Of a DNA stretch of 64,000 nucleotides, positions 1-9,019 are shown one piece after another. The notes under the pieces are model-generated. The model was not told the DNA's origin and did no database searches. It saw only the letters and a program-made list of their open reading frames with translations. This DNA is from CAG-877 sp963645945 (GTDB lineage Bacteria; Bacillota_I; Bacilli_A; RF39; UBA660). The position numbers were made by a program, and so were the translations under genes. The DNA lies in NCBI GenBank assembly GCA_963645945.1, contig CAVIUA010000048.1, positions 20,614 through 84,613 of the forward strand, in the 5' to 3' direction. Positions within the stretch are counted from its first letter, which is position 1; each line of letters opens with the position of its first letter.

Positions 1-1
1 T

Positions 2-424
2 GGTTCCAATATAACTGTAGCTGGAATGGCTACAGCTGGTATTCCTTGGGCAGCCGGTGTAGCTGAAAAATTAAGTATTCCATTACTATATATAAGAAGC
101 AAACCAAAAGAATATGGATTAAAAAGTTTAATAGAAGGCAACTTACAATATGCTACAGAACAAATTATTGTTATGGATGATGTCTTATATACAGGACAAA
201 CAGCGCAAATAGGAATTGATGCTTTACAAGAAAAAGGATTAGAGGTTGTTGGAATTTCAACATTAGCTAAACTTTCAGAAAAAGCAGAAAAAAAATTTAA
301 AAATAACAGTATTGATGTTAGTTATTTAACTGACTATGATGAAATTCTAGATGTTGCAACAGAAGAAAAAATAATAAATGACAAAGAAAAAGTTAAAATG
401 TTAAGTTTTTATAGAAGTAATTAG
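2..424 (+). CDS. Orotate phosphoribosyltransferase-like protein (5' end cut by window edge)
   Basis: The reading frame is open to base 2, so the N-terminus is missing; the first ATG at 26 is internal. The remaining ~140 residues match the C-terminal half of orotate phosphoribosyltransferases: the VAGxATAGIPxAA segment, the catalytic-loop region IRSKPKEYG, and the PRPP-binding motif IIVMDDVLYTGQTA with its acidic pair. In true OPRTs the loop usually reads K-x-K-x-H-G; here the His is Tyr, so the substrate may not be orotate. It is followed 16 bases downstream by a HAM1-type nucleotide pyrophosphatase and then an NMT1-type ABC importer, which suggests salvage of an imported pyrimidine-like base. 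The transferase family is certain; the substrate is inference. Confidence 0.8.
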   Translation, partial: GSNITVAGMATAGIPWAAGVAEKLSIPLLYIRSKPKEYGLKSLIEGNLQYATEQIIVMDDVLYTGQTAQIGIDALQEKGLEVVGISTLAKLSEKAEKKFKNNSIDVSYLTDYDEILDVATEEKIINDKEKVKMLSFYRSN

Positions 425-440
425 AAAGAGGTGAAAAAAT

Positions 441-1085
441 ATGAACGAAAAAATAGTAATTACTACTACAAATAAAAATAAAGTTGGACGAATACAAAAA
501 CTGCTGAAAAATGCAAACTTTGAAGTAGTTGGATTATCTGAAATAGTTAAGGGAAAAATAGAAGAACCAGAAGAAACAGCTGAAAGCGGAATAGATAACG
601 CAATTGAAAAGGCCATTTATTACGTCAACTATCTACCAGAAGACACAATAGTTTTATCCCAAGATGATACAATTGAGTTAATTGGAGTTCACGAAGAAGA
701 TGAACCAAAAGGGCACATAAAAGAACCAGTTATTAAAAAATATGGTAAATTTACCGACGAACTGGCAGCTAAATACTATTCTGAACTAGCCAGTAAATAT
801 GGTGGAACAATCCCCATGATATTTAAATATGGACACGCTGTGGCGGTTATTGAAACAACAGATAGAATGAGAAAAAGAGTTTTATCAGCTGAATCAAAAC
901 TAGAGGCAAGACTAGTTAATAAAATATACCAACTTAATAAATGTCCTGGATATTTTCTCGCAGCATTAATGGAAGTACAAGTAAATAATGAATGGCTTCC
1001 ATATAATGATTTAACAGAAACTCAATTAATTGATTTGGACATAGATTTGAAAAAATCAATAATATCACTATTAAAAGAAATATAG
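441..1085 (+). CDS. Non-canonical purine NTP pyrophosphatase (RdgB/HAM1 family)-like
   Basis: A 214-residue protein opening with ITTTNKNKVGRIQ, the HAM1/RdgB signature (usually ATxNxxK) that binds the nucleotide phosphates, and carrying a family-like internal SQDDT segment in place of the usual (A/E)DDSG. The family hydrolyses aberrant NTPs such as ITP, XTP and dITP to the monophosphate. The C-terminal half is divergent, so the substrate could differ from the housekeeping enzyme. RBS agaggtg lies 8 bases before ATG 441. It is co-oriented and closely spaced with the phosphoribosyltransferase upstream and the ABC importer downstream, so the three functions are probably one operon and the enzyme may act on a nucleotide made by the upstream transferase (inference). 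Confidence 0.7.
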   Translation: MNEKIVITTTNKNKVGRIQKLLKNANFEVVGLSEIVKGKIEEPEETAESGIDNAIEKAIYYVNYLPEDTIVLSQDDTIELIGVHEEDEPKGHIKEPVIKKYGKFTDELAAKYYSELASKYGGTIPMIFKYGHAVAVIETTDRMRKRVLSAESKLEARLVNKIYQLNKCPGYFLAALMEVQVNNEWLPYNDLTETQLIDLDIDLKKSIISLLKEI

Positions 1086-1097
1086 GAGAAATGAATT

Positions 1098-2075
1098 GTG
1101 AAAGAAAAGAAAAAAATAATTGTTGGATTAATAATCTTAATTATCGCAGTAATTGCATTTTTTATGATTTTTAATTCTAAGTCTAAAAATAAATTAGAAA
1201 AAACATCATTAAGATTGAAATGGGTATGTCAGGCCCAGTTTGCTGGATATTATTCAGCACTAAAAGAAGGATATTACAAAGATGTAGGTTTATCAGTAAC
1301 AATCGATCCAGCAGGGCCTAATATTTCACCAATTCAATCGGTTACTAGTGGAGTAAATGAATTTGGTATAGCTGGAGCAGAACAGATAATTACTGCGATT
1401 GATAACAAGGTTCCAATTGTTGCTATTGCAGTAATCTACAGAGAAACACCTGAGGCACTTGTTTCAAAAAAAGAATTAAATATTAAAACGCCAAAAGATC
1501 TAGAAGGGAAAACAGTTGGAGTAGTTTATGAAAATGATGAAAACTTATATAGACTATTTTTAAAGAAAAACAAAGTTGATGAAAATAACATAAAGGAAGT
1601 TCCAGCAATAACAGGAATCAGTCAAGTAATGACTGATCAAGTTGATGCAAAAATGGCATATGAAATGAACGATGCTATTTTACTTGAACTTGAGGGAGAA
1701 AAAGTCAACCTATTAAGATTTAGAGATTATGGTGTTAAAGTATATGCGGACACAATATTTACCACAAAAGAAATGGTAGAAAAACATCCAGATAAAGTTA
1801 AAAAATTCCTTAAAGCCTCCTTAAAAGGATGGAATTATGCAATTGAAAACCCTGAAAAGTCAGTTTCACAACTAATAGAAATAAATCCAACATTAAAATA
1901 TGAACATCAATTAGGATATTTAAAAGGAAGTATTCCATTAATTATGACGGATGAAAAAATAGGAGTATCCGATTCTAAAATATGGGAAAATATGATAGAT
2001 AATTTATATGAAAATAAAATGATTAAGAAAAAAATCAAAGCATCTGAAGTATATACAAACGAGTTTTTGAAATAA
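1098..2075 (+). CDS. ABC transporter substrate-binding protein, NMT1/THI5 (ThiY-like) family
   Basis: A 325-residue periplasmic-binding-type protein. Residues ~6-27 form one hydrophobic segment with no lipobox Cys after it, so it is probably membrane-anchored rather than a lipoprotein. The mature part starts LRLKWVCQAQFAGYY followed by EGYYKDVGL, the hallmark of the NMT1/THI5-like family that includes ThiY (formyl-aminopyrimidine binding) and relatives binding riboflavin, nitrate/taurine-type or pyrimidine ligands. The GTG start at 1098 is preceded by aggag with 9-base spacing. The ATPase starts one base after its stop. The neighbouring phosphoribosyltransferase and nucleotide pyrophosphatase point to a nucleobase-like ligand; the exact ligand is not determinable from sequence. 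Confidence 0.85.
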   Translation: MKEKKKIIVGLIILIIAVIAFFMIFNSKSKNKLEKTSLRLKWVCQAQFAGYYSALKEGYYKDVGLSVTIDPAGPNISPIQSVTSGVNEFGIAGAEQIITAIDNKVPIVAIAVIYRETPEALVSKKELNIKTPKDLEGKTVGVVYENDENLYRLFLKKNKVDENNIKEVPAITGISQVMTDQVDAKMAYEMNDAILLELEGEKVNLLRFRDYGVKVYADTIFTTKEMVEKHPDKVKKFLKASLKGWNYAIENPEKSVSQLIEINPTLKYEHQLGYLKGSIPLIMTDEKIGVSDSKIWENMIDNLYENKMIKKKIKASEVYTNEFLK

Positions 2076-2076
2076 T

Positions 2077-2817
2077 ATGAGTTATATTAAAATAGAAAAA
2101 TTATCTAAATCATACAAAGAAAAGAATATATTTCAAGAATTTTCTTTAAATATAGAAAAGGGAAGTTTTATTTCTTTTGTTGGACCATTTGGATGCGGGA
2201 AAACAACTTTACTAAAACTACTAGCAGGTATAGAAAACATTGATACTGGCCAAATACTTATAAATAATCAAACTCCAGAAACTTTAAAAAAAGATAAAAA
2301 AATGGGGTATGTATTTCAAGAACCGTTATTATTACCATGGAAAAATGTTGAAGAAAATATTCGGTTACCTTTGGAATTATCACATAAGAATAATTTTAAA
2401 AAAGTTGATCAATTATTAAAAACGGTCGGCCTAGACGAAAAGAAAAATAATTATCCTAGAGAATTATCTGGTGGTATGCAACAAATAGTTTCTATCTTAA
2501 GAGCTGTTATTAATAATCCTGCAGTACTATTACTAGACGAGCCCTTATCAGCAATTGATGAAATTAATAGAAATAAACTACAAGATATTTTAATCAACTT
2601 ACATAAAGCAAATAAGCAAACAACTATCCTTGTAACACACTCTATTCATGAAGCCGTTTATTTATCTGATAAAGTATATATTTTGGGAGACTCTCCAGTA
2701 CAAATAATTGATTGTATAAAGCCAAAATATCCTAGAATGAAAAGATACAAAAACAGTTTGGAAACACTAAAAACAGTAACAAAAATTAGAAAAAAACTAG
2801 AAAAAGCGGTGAAATAA
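2077..2817 (+). CDS. ABC transporter ATP-binding protein (NitT/TauT/ThiZ type)
   Basis: A 246-residue nucleotide-binding subunit of the importer. All motifs are visible in order: Walker A GPFGCGKTT (~37-45), Q-loop FQEPLLLPW, ABC signature LSGGMQQ, Walker B VLLLDEP and switch histidine VTHS. The LLPW Q-loop and length are typical of the nitrate/sulfonate/thiamine-precursor importer ATPases. It starts one base after the binding-protein stop and ends two bases before the permease, so the three subunits are translated together. It energises uptake of the ligand bound by the upstream NMT1-type protein. Confidence 0.93.
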   Translation: MSYIKIEKLSKSYKEKNIFQEFSLNIEKGSFISFVGPFGCGKTTLLKLLAGIENIDTGQILINNQTPETLKKDKKMGYVFQEPLLLPWKNVEENIRLPLELSHKNNFKKVDQLLKTVGLDEKKNNYPRELSGGMQQIVSILRAVINNPAVLLLDEPLSAIDEINRNKLQDILINLHKANKQTTILVTHSIHEAVYLSDKVYILGDSPVQIIDCIKPKYPRMKRYKNSLETLKTVTKIRKKLEKAVK

Positions 2818-2819
2818 TT

Positions 2820-3542
2820 ATGAAAAAGAATCTCATTGGTCTTCTAACAATTATAATCTTTTGGTTATTAATAACATTTATTTTTAATCCGCCTTCTTAC
2901 TTGTTTCCAAGTTTAATTAATACTGTAGCCGACTTTATCTCAAATTATCAATTATATATACATCATACTTTTATTACCGTAATAGAAATAGTTCTTGGAT
3001 TTATAGTTGCGTTATTTATAGGATTATCATTATCACTAGTGGCATTATATTATCAAAAAACTGAAACCATTTTTACATTTATATCAATTATACTAAAAAC
3101 CGTTCCCATAATTGCAATAGCTCCATTATTAGTATTATGGTTTGGAAATGGTTTAGGATCTAAAGTAGCAGCAGTAGCTATCACAAGTTTTATTCCGATT
3201 TTTGTAAATACATTATCAGGAGCCAAAATTATTCTAAATAGATATAAAAATATTATTGGAATATATTCCTTAAATAAATTACAAATCAATAAAATAATTT
3301 TATTGCATGGAATATCAGAGTATATTATTACATCCTTAAAAATCACTAGTTCACTAGCTGTTGTCGGTGCACTAGTTAGTGAATTCATTAGTGCAAATAA
3401 AGGTTTAGGATACTTAATAATTTCAAATTATTATTCAATGAATATTGCAGGTGTATTTGTATGTATCATGATATCAGGTCTATTGGGAATATTAATATAT
3501 TCAGGATGTAACTATTTAGAACAGCGCTATAGTTATCAATAA
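2820..3542 (+). CDS. ABC transporter permease (BPD_transp_1, ThiX/SsuC type)
   Basis: A 240-residue integral membrane protein with about six hydrophobic helices and the binding-protein-dependent permease core (TVPIIAIAPLLVLWFGNG in the middle, as in SsuC/TauC/ThiX permeases), followed by a cytoplasmic coupling loop. It is the last gene of the uptake operon, two bases after the ATPase, and is followed by a clear rho-independent terminator. It forms the translocation channel, probably as a homodimer. Substrate is unknown; context suggests a pyrimidine-like compound. Confidence 0.9.
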   Translation: MKKNLIGLLTIIIFWLLITFIFNPPSYLFPSLINTVADFISNYQLYIHHTFITVIEIVLGFIVALFIGLSLSLVALYYQKTETIFTFISIILKTVPIIAIAPLLVLWFGNGLGSKVAAVAITSFIPIFVNTLSGAKIILNRYKNIIGIYSLNKLQINKIILLHGISEYIITSLKITSSLAVVGALVSEFISANKGLGYLIISNYYSMNIAGVFVCIMISGLLGILIYSGCNYLEQRYSYQ

Positions 3543-3583
3543 ATAAATGTAATAAAAACATTAGAAAGAGTATATACAGCTTT

Positions 3584-3625
3584 AAGCGAGTAAGCATTCA
3601 CAACAAATGCTATCATTACTCGCTT
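3584..3625 (+). terminator. Terminator of the ABC importer operon
   Basis: The arms aagcgagta/tactcgctt plus an inner agcatt/aatgct stem form a hairpin, followed by a T-rich tract (ctttta ttttg), 41 bases after the permease stop. Confidence 0.85.
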
Positions 3626-3693
3626 CTTTTATTTTGAAAATACCAAATAATATAATGACAAAAAAATCTAGATCATCAACATACAAAATATAA

Positions 3694-3726
3694 CATTTAA
3701 AAACCTCTAGAAATATCTAAAGGTTT
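3694..3726 (-). terminator. Probable terminator of murD-eno
   Basis: On the minus strand aaacct(t)taga pairs with tcta(g)aggttt and is followed by tttaa. It lies 43 bases downstream of the eno stop. The U-tract is short, so strength is uncertain. Confidence 0.6.
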
Positions 3727-3769
3727 ATCTATATTTAAATTATGATAGTTTTGAATTTATCTGATTATG

Positions 3770-4987
3770 TTAGCTAAGTTCTTCTTCAATTCTCATCAAC
3801 TGGTTATATTTACAAATTCTATCTGTTCTAGACATAGAACCAGTTTTTATTTGACCTAAATCAAGTCCTACTGCTAAATCAGCAATAGTTGTATCTTCAG
3901 TCTCACCTGAACGATGTGAAATAATAGTTTTATAACCATGCTCTTTAGCTAACTTAATAGTTTCTAAAGTTTCAGTAATAGTACCAATTTGATTTACTTT
4001 AAGTAAAATAGCGTTTCCTGCATGATTATCAATACCTTTTTGAAGACATTTGATATTAGTAACAAATAAATCATCTCCTACTAATTGAATTCTATCTCCT
4101 AAACGTTCAGTTATCTTTCTAAATCCTTCCCAGTCATTTTCATCAACTGGATCTTCAATTGATACTATTGGATAAGTATTAACAAGTTCCTCATAAAAAC
4201 CAATTAACTCATCTGTTGTTAAAGACTTACCATCAACATGATAATAGCCATCTTTATAAAATTCTGAAGCAGCTACGTCAATTGCTAATTTAACATCTTT
4301 AAAAGGTTCATAACCAGCTCTATTAATAGCTTCTAATATAAGTTCAAAACCTTCTTTATTAGAACTTAAATTAGGAGCAAATCCACCTTCATCACCAACA
4401 CCAGTAAAATAACCTTTCTCTTTTAAAACATTCTTTAAAGCATGGAACACTTCAGCTCCAGTACGAACTCTTTCATGAATAGTATCTTGTTGTGGAATAA
4501 TCATAAATTCTTGAAAATCCAAATTATTATCAGCATGAGCTCCACCATTAATAATGTTCATCATTGGATAAGGTAAACTTCTACCAGTTCCAACATATTC
4601 ATATAAAGGTTTTTTAGCCGCAATAGCACTAGCTCTTAAACAAGCCATAGATACACCAAGTATGGCATTAGCTCCAAGATTAGATTTAGTCTCAGTACCA
4701 TCAAGTTCAATTAAAGTCTTATCTATTAATTCTTGCTCACTAGCATCAATTCCAATTACTTTATCACGAATAATAGTATTAACATTATTAACCGCTTTTA
4801 ATACACCTTTACCATTATATCTGTAATCACCATCACGCATCTCCAAAGCTTCTCTTTCACCAGTTGACGCACCAGAAGGCACAATTGCTCTACCTAAAGT
4901 ACCATCTTCAAGTATAACATCAACTTCAACCGTAGGATTTCCCCTAGAATCTAAAACTTCTCTAGCTCTTACATTTTTAATCTTCAC
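3770..4987 (-). CDS. eno: Enolase
   Basis: Converts 2-phosphoglycerate to phosphoenolpyruvate in glycolysis (cytoplasmic, Mg-dependent). N-terminal ARxVLDSRGNPTVEV, the flexible loop SGASTGE, the metal/catalytic segments VSIEDP and GDDLFVTN, the signature LLKVNQIGTITET and SHRSGETEDT are all present. At 405 residues it is somewhat shorter than the usual ~430; the C-terminal substrate segment reads SRTDRICKYNQLMRIEEEL. Its ATG lies inside the 3' end of murD (11-base overlap), so the two are co-transcribed, an unusual pairing since eno normally sits with other glycolytic genes. Confidence 0.98.
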   Translation of the reverse strand: MKIKNVRAREVLDSRGNPTVEVDVILEDGTLGRAIVPSGASTGEREALEMRDGDYRYNGKGVLKAVNNVNTIIRDKVIGIDASEQELIDKTLIELDGTETKSNLGANAILGVSMACLRASAIAAKKPLYEYVGTGRSLPYPMMNIINGGAHADNNLDFQEFMIIPQQDTIHERVRTGAEVFHALKNVLKEKGYFTGVGDEGGFAPNLSSNKEGFELILEAINRAGYEPFKDVKLAIDVAASEFYKDGYYHVDGKSLTTDELIGFYEELVNTYPIVSIEDPVDENDWEGFRKITERLGDRIQLVGDDLFVTNIKCLQKGIDNHAGNAILLKVNQIGTITETLETIKLAKEHGYKTIISHRSGETEDTTIADLAVGLDLGQIKTGSMSRTDRICKYNQLMRIEEELS

Positions 4988-6332
4988 TTTTTAACTCCTC
5001 CACTTTATCCTTAAATTCTTTTCCACGTACTTCACATTCTTTATATTGATCCCAAGATGCTGAAGCTGGACTTAATAATATAACATCCCCTGTATCAGAT
5101 ACTTCAACACACTTGTCAAATCCATCACTTAAATGTTCATAAATATAAGTTGGTATATTTAAACTCTTTCCAAACTCAAGAACTCTTTCTCTACATTGTC
5201 CAATACCAATAATACTCTTAACATGTTCCATATAAGGACTCAATTCATTAAAATCTTGCCCTCTTTCTAATCCACCAAGAATTAATATTATTGGCTTTTC
5301 AAAAGATGATAACGCAATTTGTGTACATTTAATATTAGTAGCCTCTGTATCATTATAAAATAACCTACCAGAAACAGTATCAACATATTCTAATCTATGT
5401 TCAACACCTCTAAAATTAGAAATTACTTCTTCTATAATTTCATTACTAACACCAAATTCTTTAGAAATCATAATTGCACCCATACAATTTTCTAAATTAT
5501 GTCTACCTGCAATAAATACTTTATCGGTATCAATAACTTTATCACCATAATAATAAATTGCTCCATCTTTTAAGTAACAACCATTTATCTCCTTAGTACT
5601 AGAAAAATATTTAACAGTAGATTTAATATCCCTAGTTTCATCAATAACATCATCATTATCAATATTTAAAATCGCAACATCAGTACTAGTTTGATTTTTA
5701 AATAATCTAGCTTTAACATTTTTATATTTTTCATAAGTACCAAAGAAATCTATATGTGCTGGACTTAAATTAGTCATTAGAGCTACATCCGGTTTATAAG
5801 TACTCATATTATTTAATTGTTGACAGGAAACTTCCATCACAACGATATCACCTGGTACTAAATCATTTAAAATACTACAAAATGGATAACCAATATTACC
5901 AGCTAAATGAACTTTATCACCAAAGGCACATTTCATTATTTCATAAGTAAGAGATGTAGTCGTAGTCTTACCATTTGTACCTGTAATACCTATAATTTTT
6001 ACATTATCAGGTAATAATCTAAAAGTCATTTCAACTTCATTTAAAACTTCTATTCCTAATTCTTGAGCTTTTACTACAAATTTATGACTATTAGGAACAC
6101 CTGGATTTTTAATTAAATAATCAAAAGAGTTATCAAGTAAATCATCAGGATGACTACCAAAAATTAGTTTAACACCAAGTTCACGTAATTCAGCAATTTG
6201 ATTCTTATCTAATTTTCCTTCTTCTTTACTATCATTTAAGATGACTTCATTGCCTCTTTCTATTAAAATCTTAGCGGCACTATAACCAGAACGAGCAAGT
6301 CCAAGTATAAAAATTTTATTATCTTTAAACAT
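4977..6332 (-). CDS. murD: UDP-N-acetylmuramoyl-L-alanine:D-glutamate ligase
   Basis: Adds D-Glu to UDP-MurNAc-L-Ala in cytoplasmic peptidoglycan precursor synthesis. The 451-residue protein has the N-terminal Rossmann-like substrate domain (FILGLARSGYSA), the central Mur-ligase ATPase P-loop GITGTNGKTTTT (~115-126), NLSPAHIDFF, and the C-terminal ligase domain with HRLEYV and FYNDTEATN, typical for MurD. It lies outside a dcw cluster and overlaps eno by 11 bases. A peptidoglycan cross-bridge enzyme gene reads divergently from the same intergenic region. Confidence 0.97.
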   Translation of the reverse strand: MFKDNKIFILGLARSGYSAAKILIERGNEVILNDSKEEGKLDKNQIAELRELGVKLIFGSHPDDLLDNSFDYLIKNPGVPNSHKFVVKAQELGIEVLNEVEMTFRLLPDNVKIIGITGTNGKTTTTSLTYEIMKCAFGDKVHLAGNIGYPFCSILNDLVPGDIVVMEVSCQQLNNMSTYKPDVALMTNLSPAHIDFFGTYEKYKNVKARLFKNQTSTDVAILNIDNDDVIDETRDIKSTVKYFSSTKEINGCYLKDGAIYYYGDKVIDTDKVFIAGRHNLENCMGAIMISKEFGVSNEIIEEVISNFRGVEHRLEYVDTVSGRLFYNDTEATNIKCTQIALSSFEKPIILILGGLERGQDFNELSPYMEHVKSIIGIGQCRERVLEFGKSLNIPTYIYEHLSDGFDKCVEVSDTGDVILLSPASASWDQYKECEVRGKEFKDKVEELKSED

Positions 6333-6347
6333 TTTATCACCAATATA

Positions 6348-6376
6348 ATTATACTACGAAAAATGCCTTTTAACTA
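6348..6376 (-). promoter_or_regulatory. Probable promoter of murD-eno
   Basis: The -10 TATAAT (6348-6353) is strong. The -35 candidate TAGTTA (6371-6376) at 17 bases is weak, so this call rests mainly on the -10 and position. Confidence 0.45.
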
Positions 6377-6386
6377 CTATAAATTA

Positions 6387-6416
6387 TTGATAAAAACTAA
6401 AAATATATGCTATAAT
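6387..6416 (+). promoter_or_regulatory. Sigma-A-type promoter of the FemX-like gene
   Basis: TTGATA (6387-6392), 18-base spacer, TATAAT (6411-6416), directly upstream of the gene; the leader is very short. Confidence 0.8.
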
Positions 6417-6440
6417 AAATAAAAGATGGAGAGGGAAAAT

Positions 6441-7682
6441 ATGAAATTAGTAACATTAAATCAACAACAATTTAATAAGTACACTAGTAGTCATAGATAT
6501 AGAAGCTATTATCAAACATCAGCATATGGTCTTTCTATGTTAAAACTAGGATATAATGTTCACTATTTTGGTATAGTTGATGAAACAAACTCTCTAATAG
6601 GCGCAACCATGATACTTTATAAAGAAGTATTTATGAATAATAAAATAGCCTATGCACCAAGAGGAATATTATTTGATTACTCTGATTCTAAAAAAGTAAA
6701 AGAACTTGCTGAATGCTTAAGAAATTTGTTAGGAAAACAAGGATTTATGTTACTAAGAATGGACCCGTATATTCCAATAAGTATCCATAGTAATGATGGA
6801 AACTTAATAAATATGAACAATCAAGAAAGTATAATTTTAGAAAATCTTGCTACTGCAAAATTTGAATATAAAGGAAAAAATTTATATTTTGAAAATGAAA
6901 AACCTAGATGGGAAGCACTAGTACTTTTAAATAAAAATGAAGAAGTATTATTTGAAAGCTTTGATAAAAGGACTAGAAACAAAATTAGAAGAGCCAGAAA
7001 TATTGGTATTGAAGTATATAATGATACAACAAAAGATATAAAAGATCTTTATGAATTTATCGGTAAGAAAGATAAAAAACCAATAAAATATTATGAAGCT
7101 TTAGTTAAAAACTTTGGTGAAAATATTGATATATATTATGCAAAAATAAATACTGAAACTTTCATTATAAATAGTAGAAAAATGTATGAAAACGAACTAC
7201 TAAACAATGAACAACTAGCAGAAAGAATTCAACAGTATGCACCAAATGATAAAGAAAGACAAAATACTTTAAATAAAAAAATGGAGTCTGACAAATTAGT
7301 CAGTTCATACAAAAACAATATGTTACTAGCAACAGAATTATTAAAAAAGCATCCTGAAGGAATTTTAATTGGCGGAGCTCTTGTTATTAAATATGATAAC
7401 GCCGCATATATTGTTAGCGATGGCTACAATGAAAAATTTTCTTCACTTAACGCTAGCTATCTAATAAAATGGCAAATGATTTCAGACTATAATCGACAAG
7501 GACTAAAATATTTAAATATGAACGCCGTTGTTGGAGAGTTTGAGAAAAAAAATCAATACTCTGGATTAAATGAAATGAAACTTGGCTTTAACACGATAGT
7601 AACTGAGTATATAGGTGAATTTGATTTAATACTAAATAATTTTACATATAATTTATTTAAAAGTTTTAATAAAGGAAAATAA
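6441..7682 (+). CDS. FemX/MurM-family peptidoglycan bridge aminoacyltransferase
   Basis: Members transfer amino acids from aminoacyl-tRNA to the Lys side chain of lipid II or nascent peptidoglycan to build the interpeptide bridge. The 413-residue protein shows the FemAB pattern: a first GNAT-like half with YQTSAYG and YAPRGILFDY, the conserved FDKRTRNKIRRARNIGIEV segment, a coiled-coil arm rich in charged residues (~255-300), and a second half with IGGALVI and a C-terminal GLNEMKLGFN. ATG 6441 was chosen because the in-frame ATG at 6426 contains the RBS (ggagaggg, 6428-6435) with proper 5-base spacing to 6441. It is monocistronic with its own promoter and terminator. Confidence 0.9.
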   Translation: MKLVTLNQQQFNKYTSSHRYRSYYQTSAYGLSMLKLGYNVHYFGIVDETNSLIGATMILYKEVFMNNKIAYAPRGILFDYSDSKKVKELAECLRNLLGKQGFMLLRMDPYIPISIHSNDGNLINMNNQESIILENLATAKFEYKGKNLYFENEKPRWEALVLLNKNEEVLFESFDKRTRNKIRRARNIGIEVYNDTTKDIKDLYEFIGKKDKKPIKYYEALVKNFGENIDIYYAKINTETFIINSRKMYENELLNNEQLAERIQQYAPNDKERQNTLNKKMESDKLVSSYKNNMLLATELLKKHPEGILIGGALVIKYDNAAYIVSDGYNEKFSSLNASYLIKWQMISDYNRQGLKYLNMNAVVGEFEKKNQYSGLNEMKLGFNTIVTEYIGEFDLILNNFTYNLFKSFNKGK

Positions 7683-7708
7683 GTGACTATAAAGTCGCTT
7701 ATTTTTTT
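7681..7708 (+). terminator. Terminator of the FemX-like gene
   Basis: Stem aagtgac/gtcgctt (one G-T pair) and seven T's; the stem begins at the stop codon. Confidence 0.85.
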
Positions 7709-7710
7709 AC

Positions 7711-7741
7711 AAAAAAAGCAGAAGCAATAACTTCTACTTTT
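7711..7741 (-). terminator. Terminator of tuf
   Basis: On the minus strand gtagaag/cttctgc (one mismatch) is followed by seven T's, 14 bases after the tuf stop; it is back-to-back with the FemX-like gene terminator. Confidence 0.85.
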
Positions 7742-7754
7742 AATTATTTTATCA

Positions 7755-8939
7755 TTAACCAATGATTTCAGTAACATTACCAGCACCAACAGTACGTCCA
7801 CCTTCACGGATAGAGAATTTAGTACCTTGTTCAAGTGCGATAGGGTGAATTAATTCAACCTCAATGTTAACATTATCACCTGGCATAACCATTTCTACAC
7901 CTTCTGGTAAAGTAATTACACCAGTAACGTCTGTAGTTCTAAAATAGAATTGAGGACGATAGTTTGTGAAGAATGGAGTATGACGTCCACCTTCTTCTTT
8001 ACTTAAAACATAAACTGTAGCTTTGAATTTATGATGAGGTGTAACACTTCCTGGTTTAGCAAGAACTTGTCCACGTTCAACTTCTTCACGAGAAATACCA
8101 CGTAATAATACACCAGCATTGTCTCCAGCTTCAGCATAGTCTAATTGTTTTTTAAACATTTCAATTCCAGTAACAACTGTTTTCTTAGTATCCTTAATAC
8201 CAACGATTTCAACTTCATCGTTAAGTTTTAATTGTCCACGTTCAACACGTCCAGTAACAACAGTACCACGACCTGTGATAGTGAATACATCTTCAATACT
8301 CATTAAGAAAGGTTTAGCATTATCTCTTTCTGGAGTAGGAATCCAAGTATCAACAGCATCCATTAATTCATCAATTTTTCCAACCCAGTCAGGATCTCCT
8401 TCAAGAGCCTTAAGAGCAGAACCACGAATAATTGGAGTTTCATCGCCTTCATATCCATATACGTTTAATAAATCACGAACTTCCATTTCTACTAAGTCTA
8501 ATAATTCTGGATCATCTACCATATCACATTTATTCATGAATACAACCATTTTAGGTACTCCAACTTGACGAGCAAGTAAGATATGTTCACGAGTTTGTGC
8601 CATAGGTCCGTCTGTAGCAGCAATAACTAAGATTGCTCCATCCATTTGAGCAGCACCTGTAATCATGTTTTTAACATAATCAGCATGTCCTGGACAGTCT
8701 ACGTGAGCATAATGTCTCTTATCAGTACTATATTCAACGTGAGCAGTATTGATAGTGATACCACGTTCTCTTTCTTCTGGTGCTTTATCGATGTTAGCAA
8801 AATCAACAGCTTGATTTCCGTTTTTACCAGCTAAACACTTAGTAATAGCAGCAGTTAAAGTAGTTTTACCATGATCTACGTGTCCAATTGTACCAATGTT
8901 AACATGTGGTTTTGAACGATCAAATTTTTCTTTTGCCAT
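7755..8939 (-). CDS. tuf: Translation elongation factor Tu
   Basis: GTPase that delivers aminoacyl-tRNA to the ribosome. 394 residues, standard length. GTPase motifs: GHVDHGKTT (G1), DCPGHADYV (G3), NKCDM (G4). Domain 2 begins around VFTITGRGTVVTGRVERG, and the C-terminal domain ends in the usual RTVGAG segment. It is the last gene of the str operon (rpsL-rpsG-fusA-tuf) but has its own strong promoter in the 80-base gap after fusA. RBS ggagg lies in front of the ATG. Confidence 0.99.
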   Translation of the reverse strand: MAKEKFDRSKPHVNIGTIGHVDHGKTTLTAAITKCLAGKNGNQAVDFANIDKAPEERERGITINTAHVEYSTDKRHYAHVDCPGHADYVKNMITGAAQMDGAILVIAATDGPMAQTREHILLARQVGVPKMVVFMNKCDMVDDPELLDLVEMEVRDLLNVYGYEGDETPIIRGSALKALEGDPDWVGKIDELMDAVDTWIPTPERDNAKPFLMSIEDVFTITGRGTVVTGRVERGQLKLNDEVEIVGIKDTKKTVVTGIEMFKKQLDYAEAGDNAGVLLRGISREEVERGQVLAKPGSVTPHHKFKATVYVLSKEEGGRHTPFFTNYRPQFYFRTTDVTGVITLPEGVEMVMPGDNVNIEVELIHPIALEQGTKFSIREGGRTVGAGNVTEIIG

Positions 8940-8971
8940 ATTAATTTTTCCTCCTTATTTATACAACATCT

Positions 8972-9000
8972 ATTTTATCTAATAATTGAAGTTTTTTCAA
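8972..9000 (-). promoter_or_regulatory. Promoter of tuf
   Basis: TTGAAA, 17-base spacer, TAAAAT on the minus strand between fusA and tuf; allows tuf expression above the rest of the str operon. Confidence 0.75.
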
Positions 9001-9019
9001 CTATTTTGATACTAAATTA

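Noticed and set aside
8275..8834. Plus-strand frames inside tuf
   Set aside because: Antisense shadows of a highly conserved gene; no RBS or family match.
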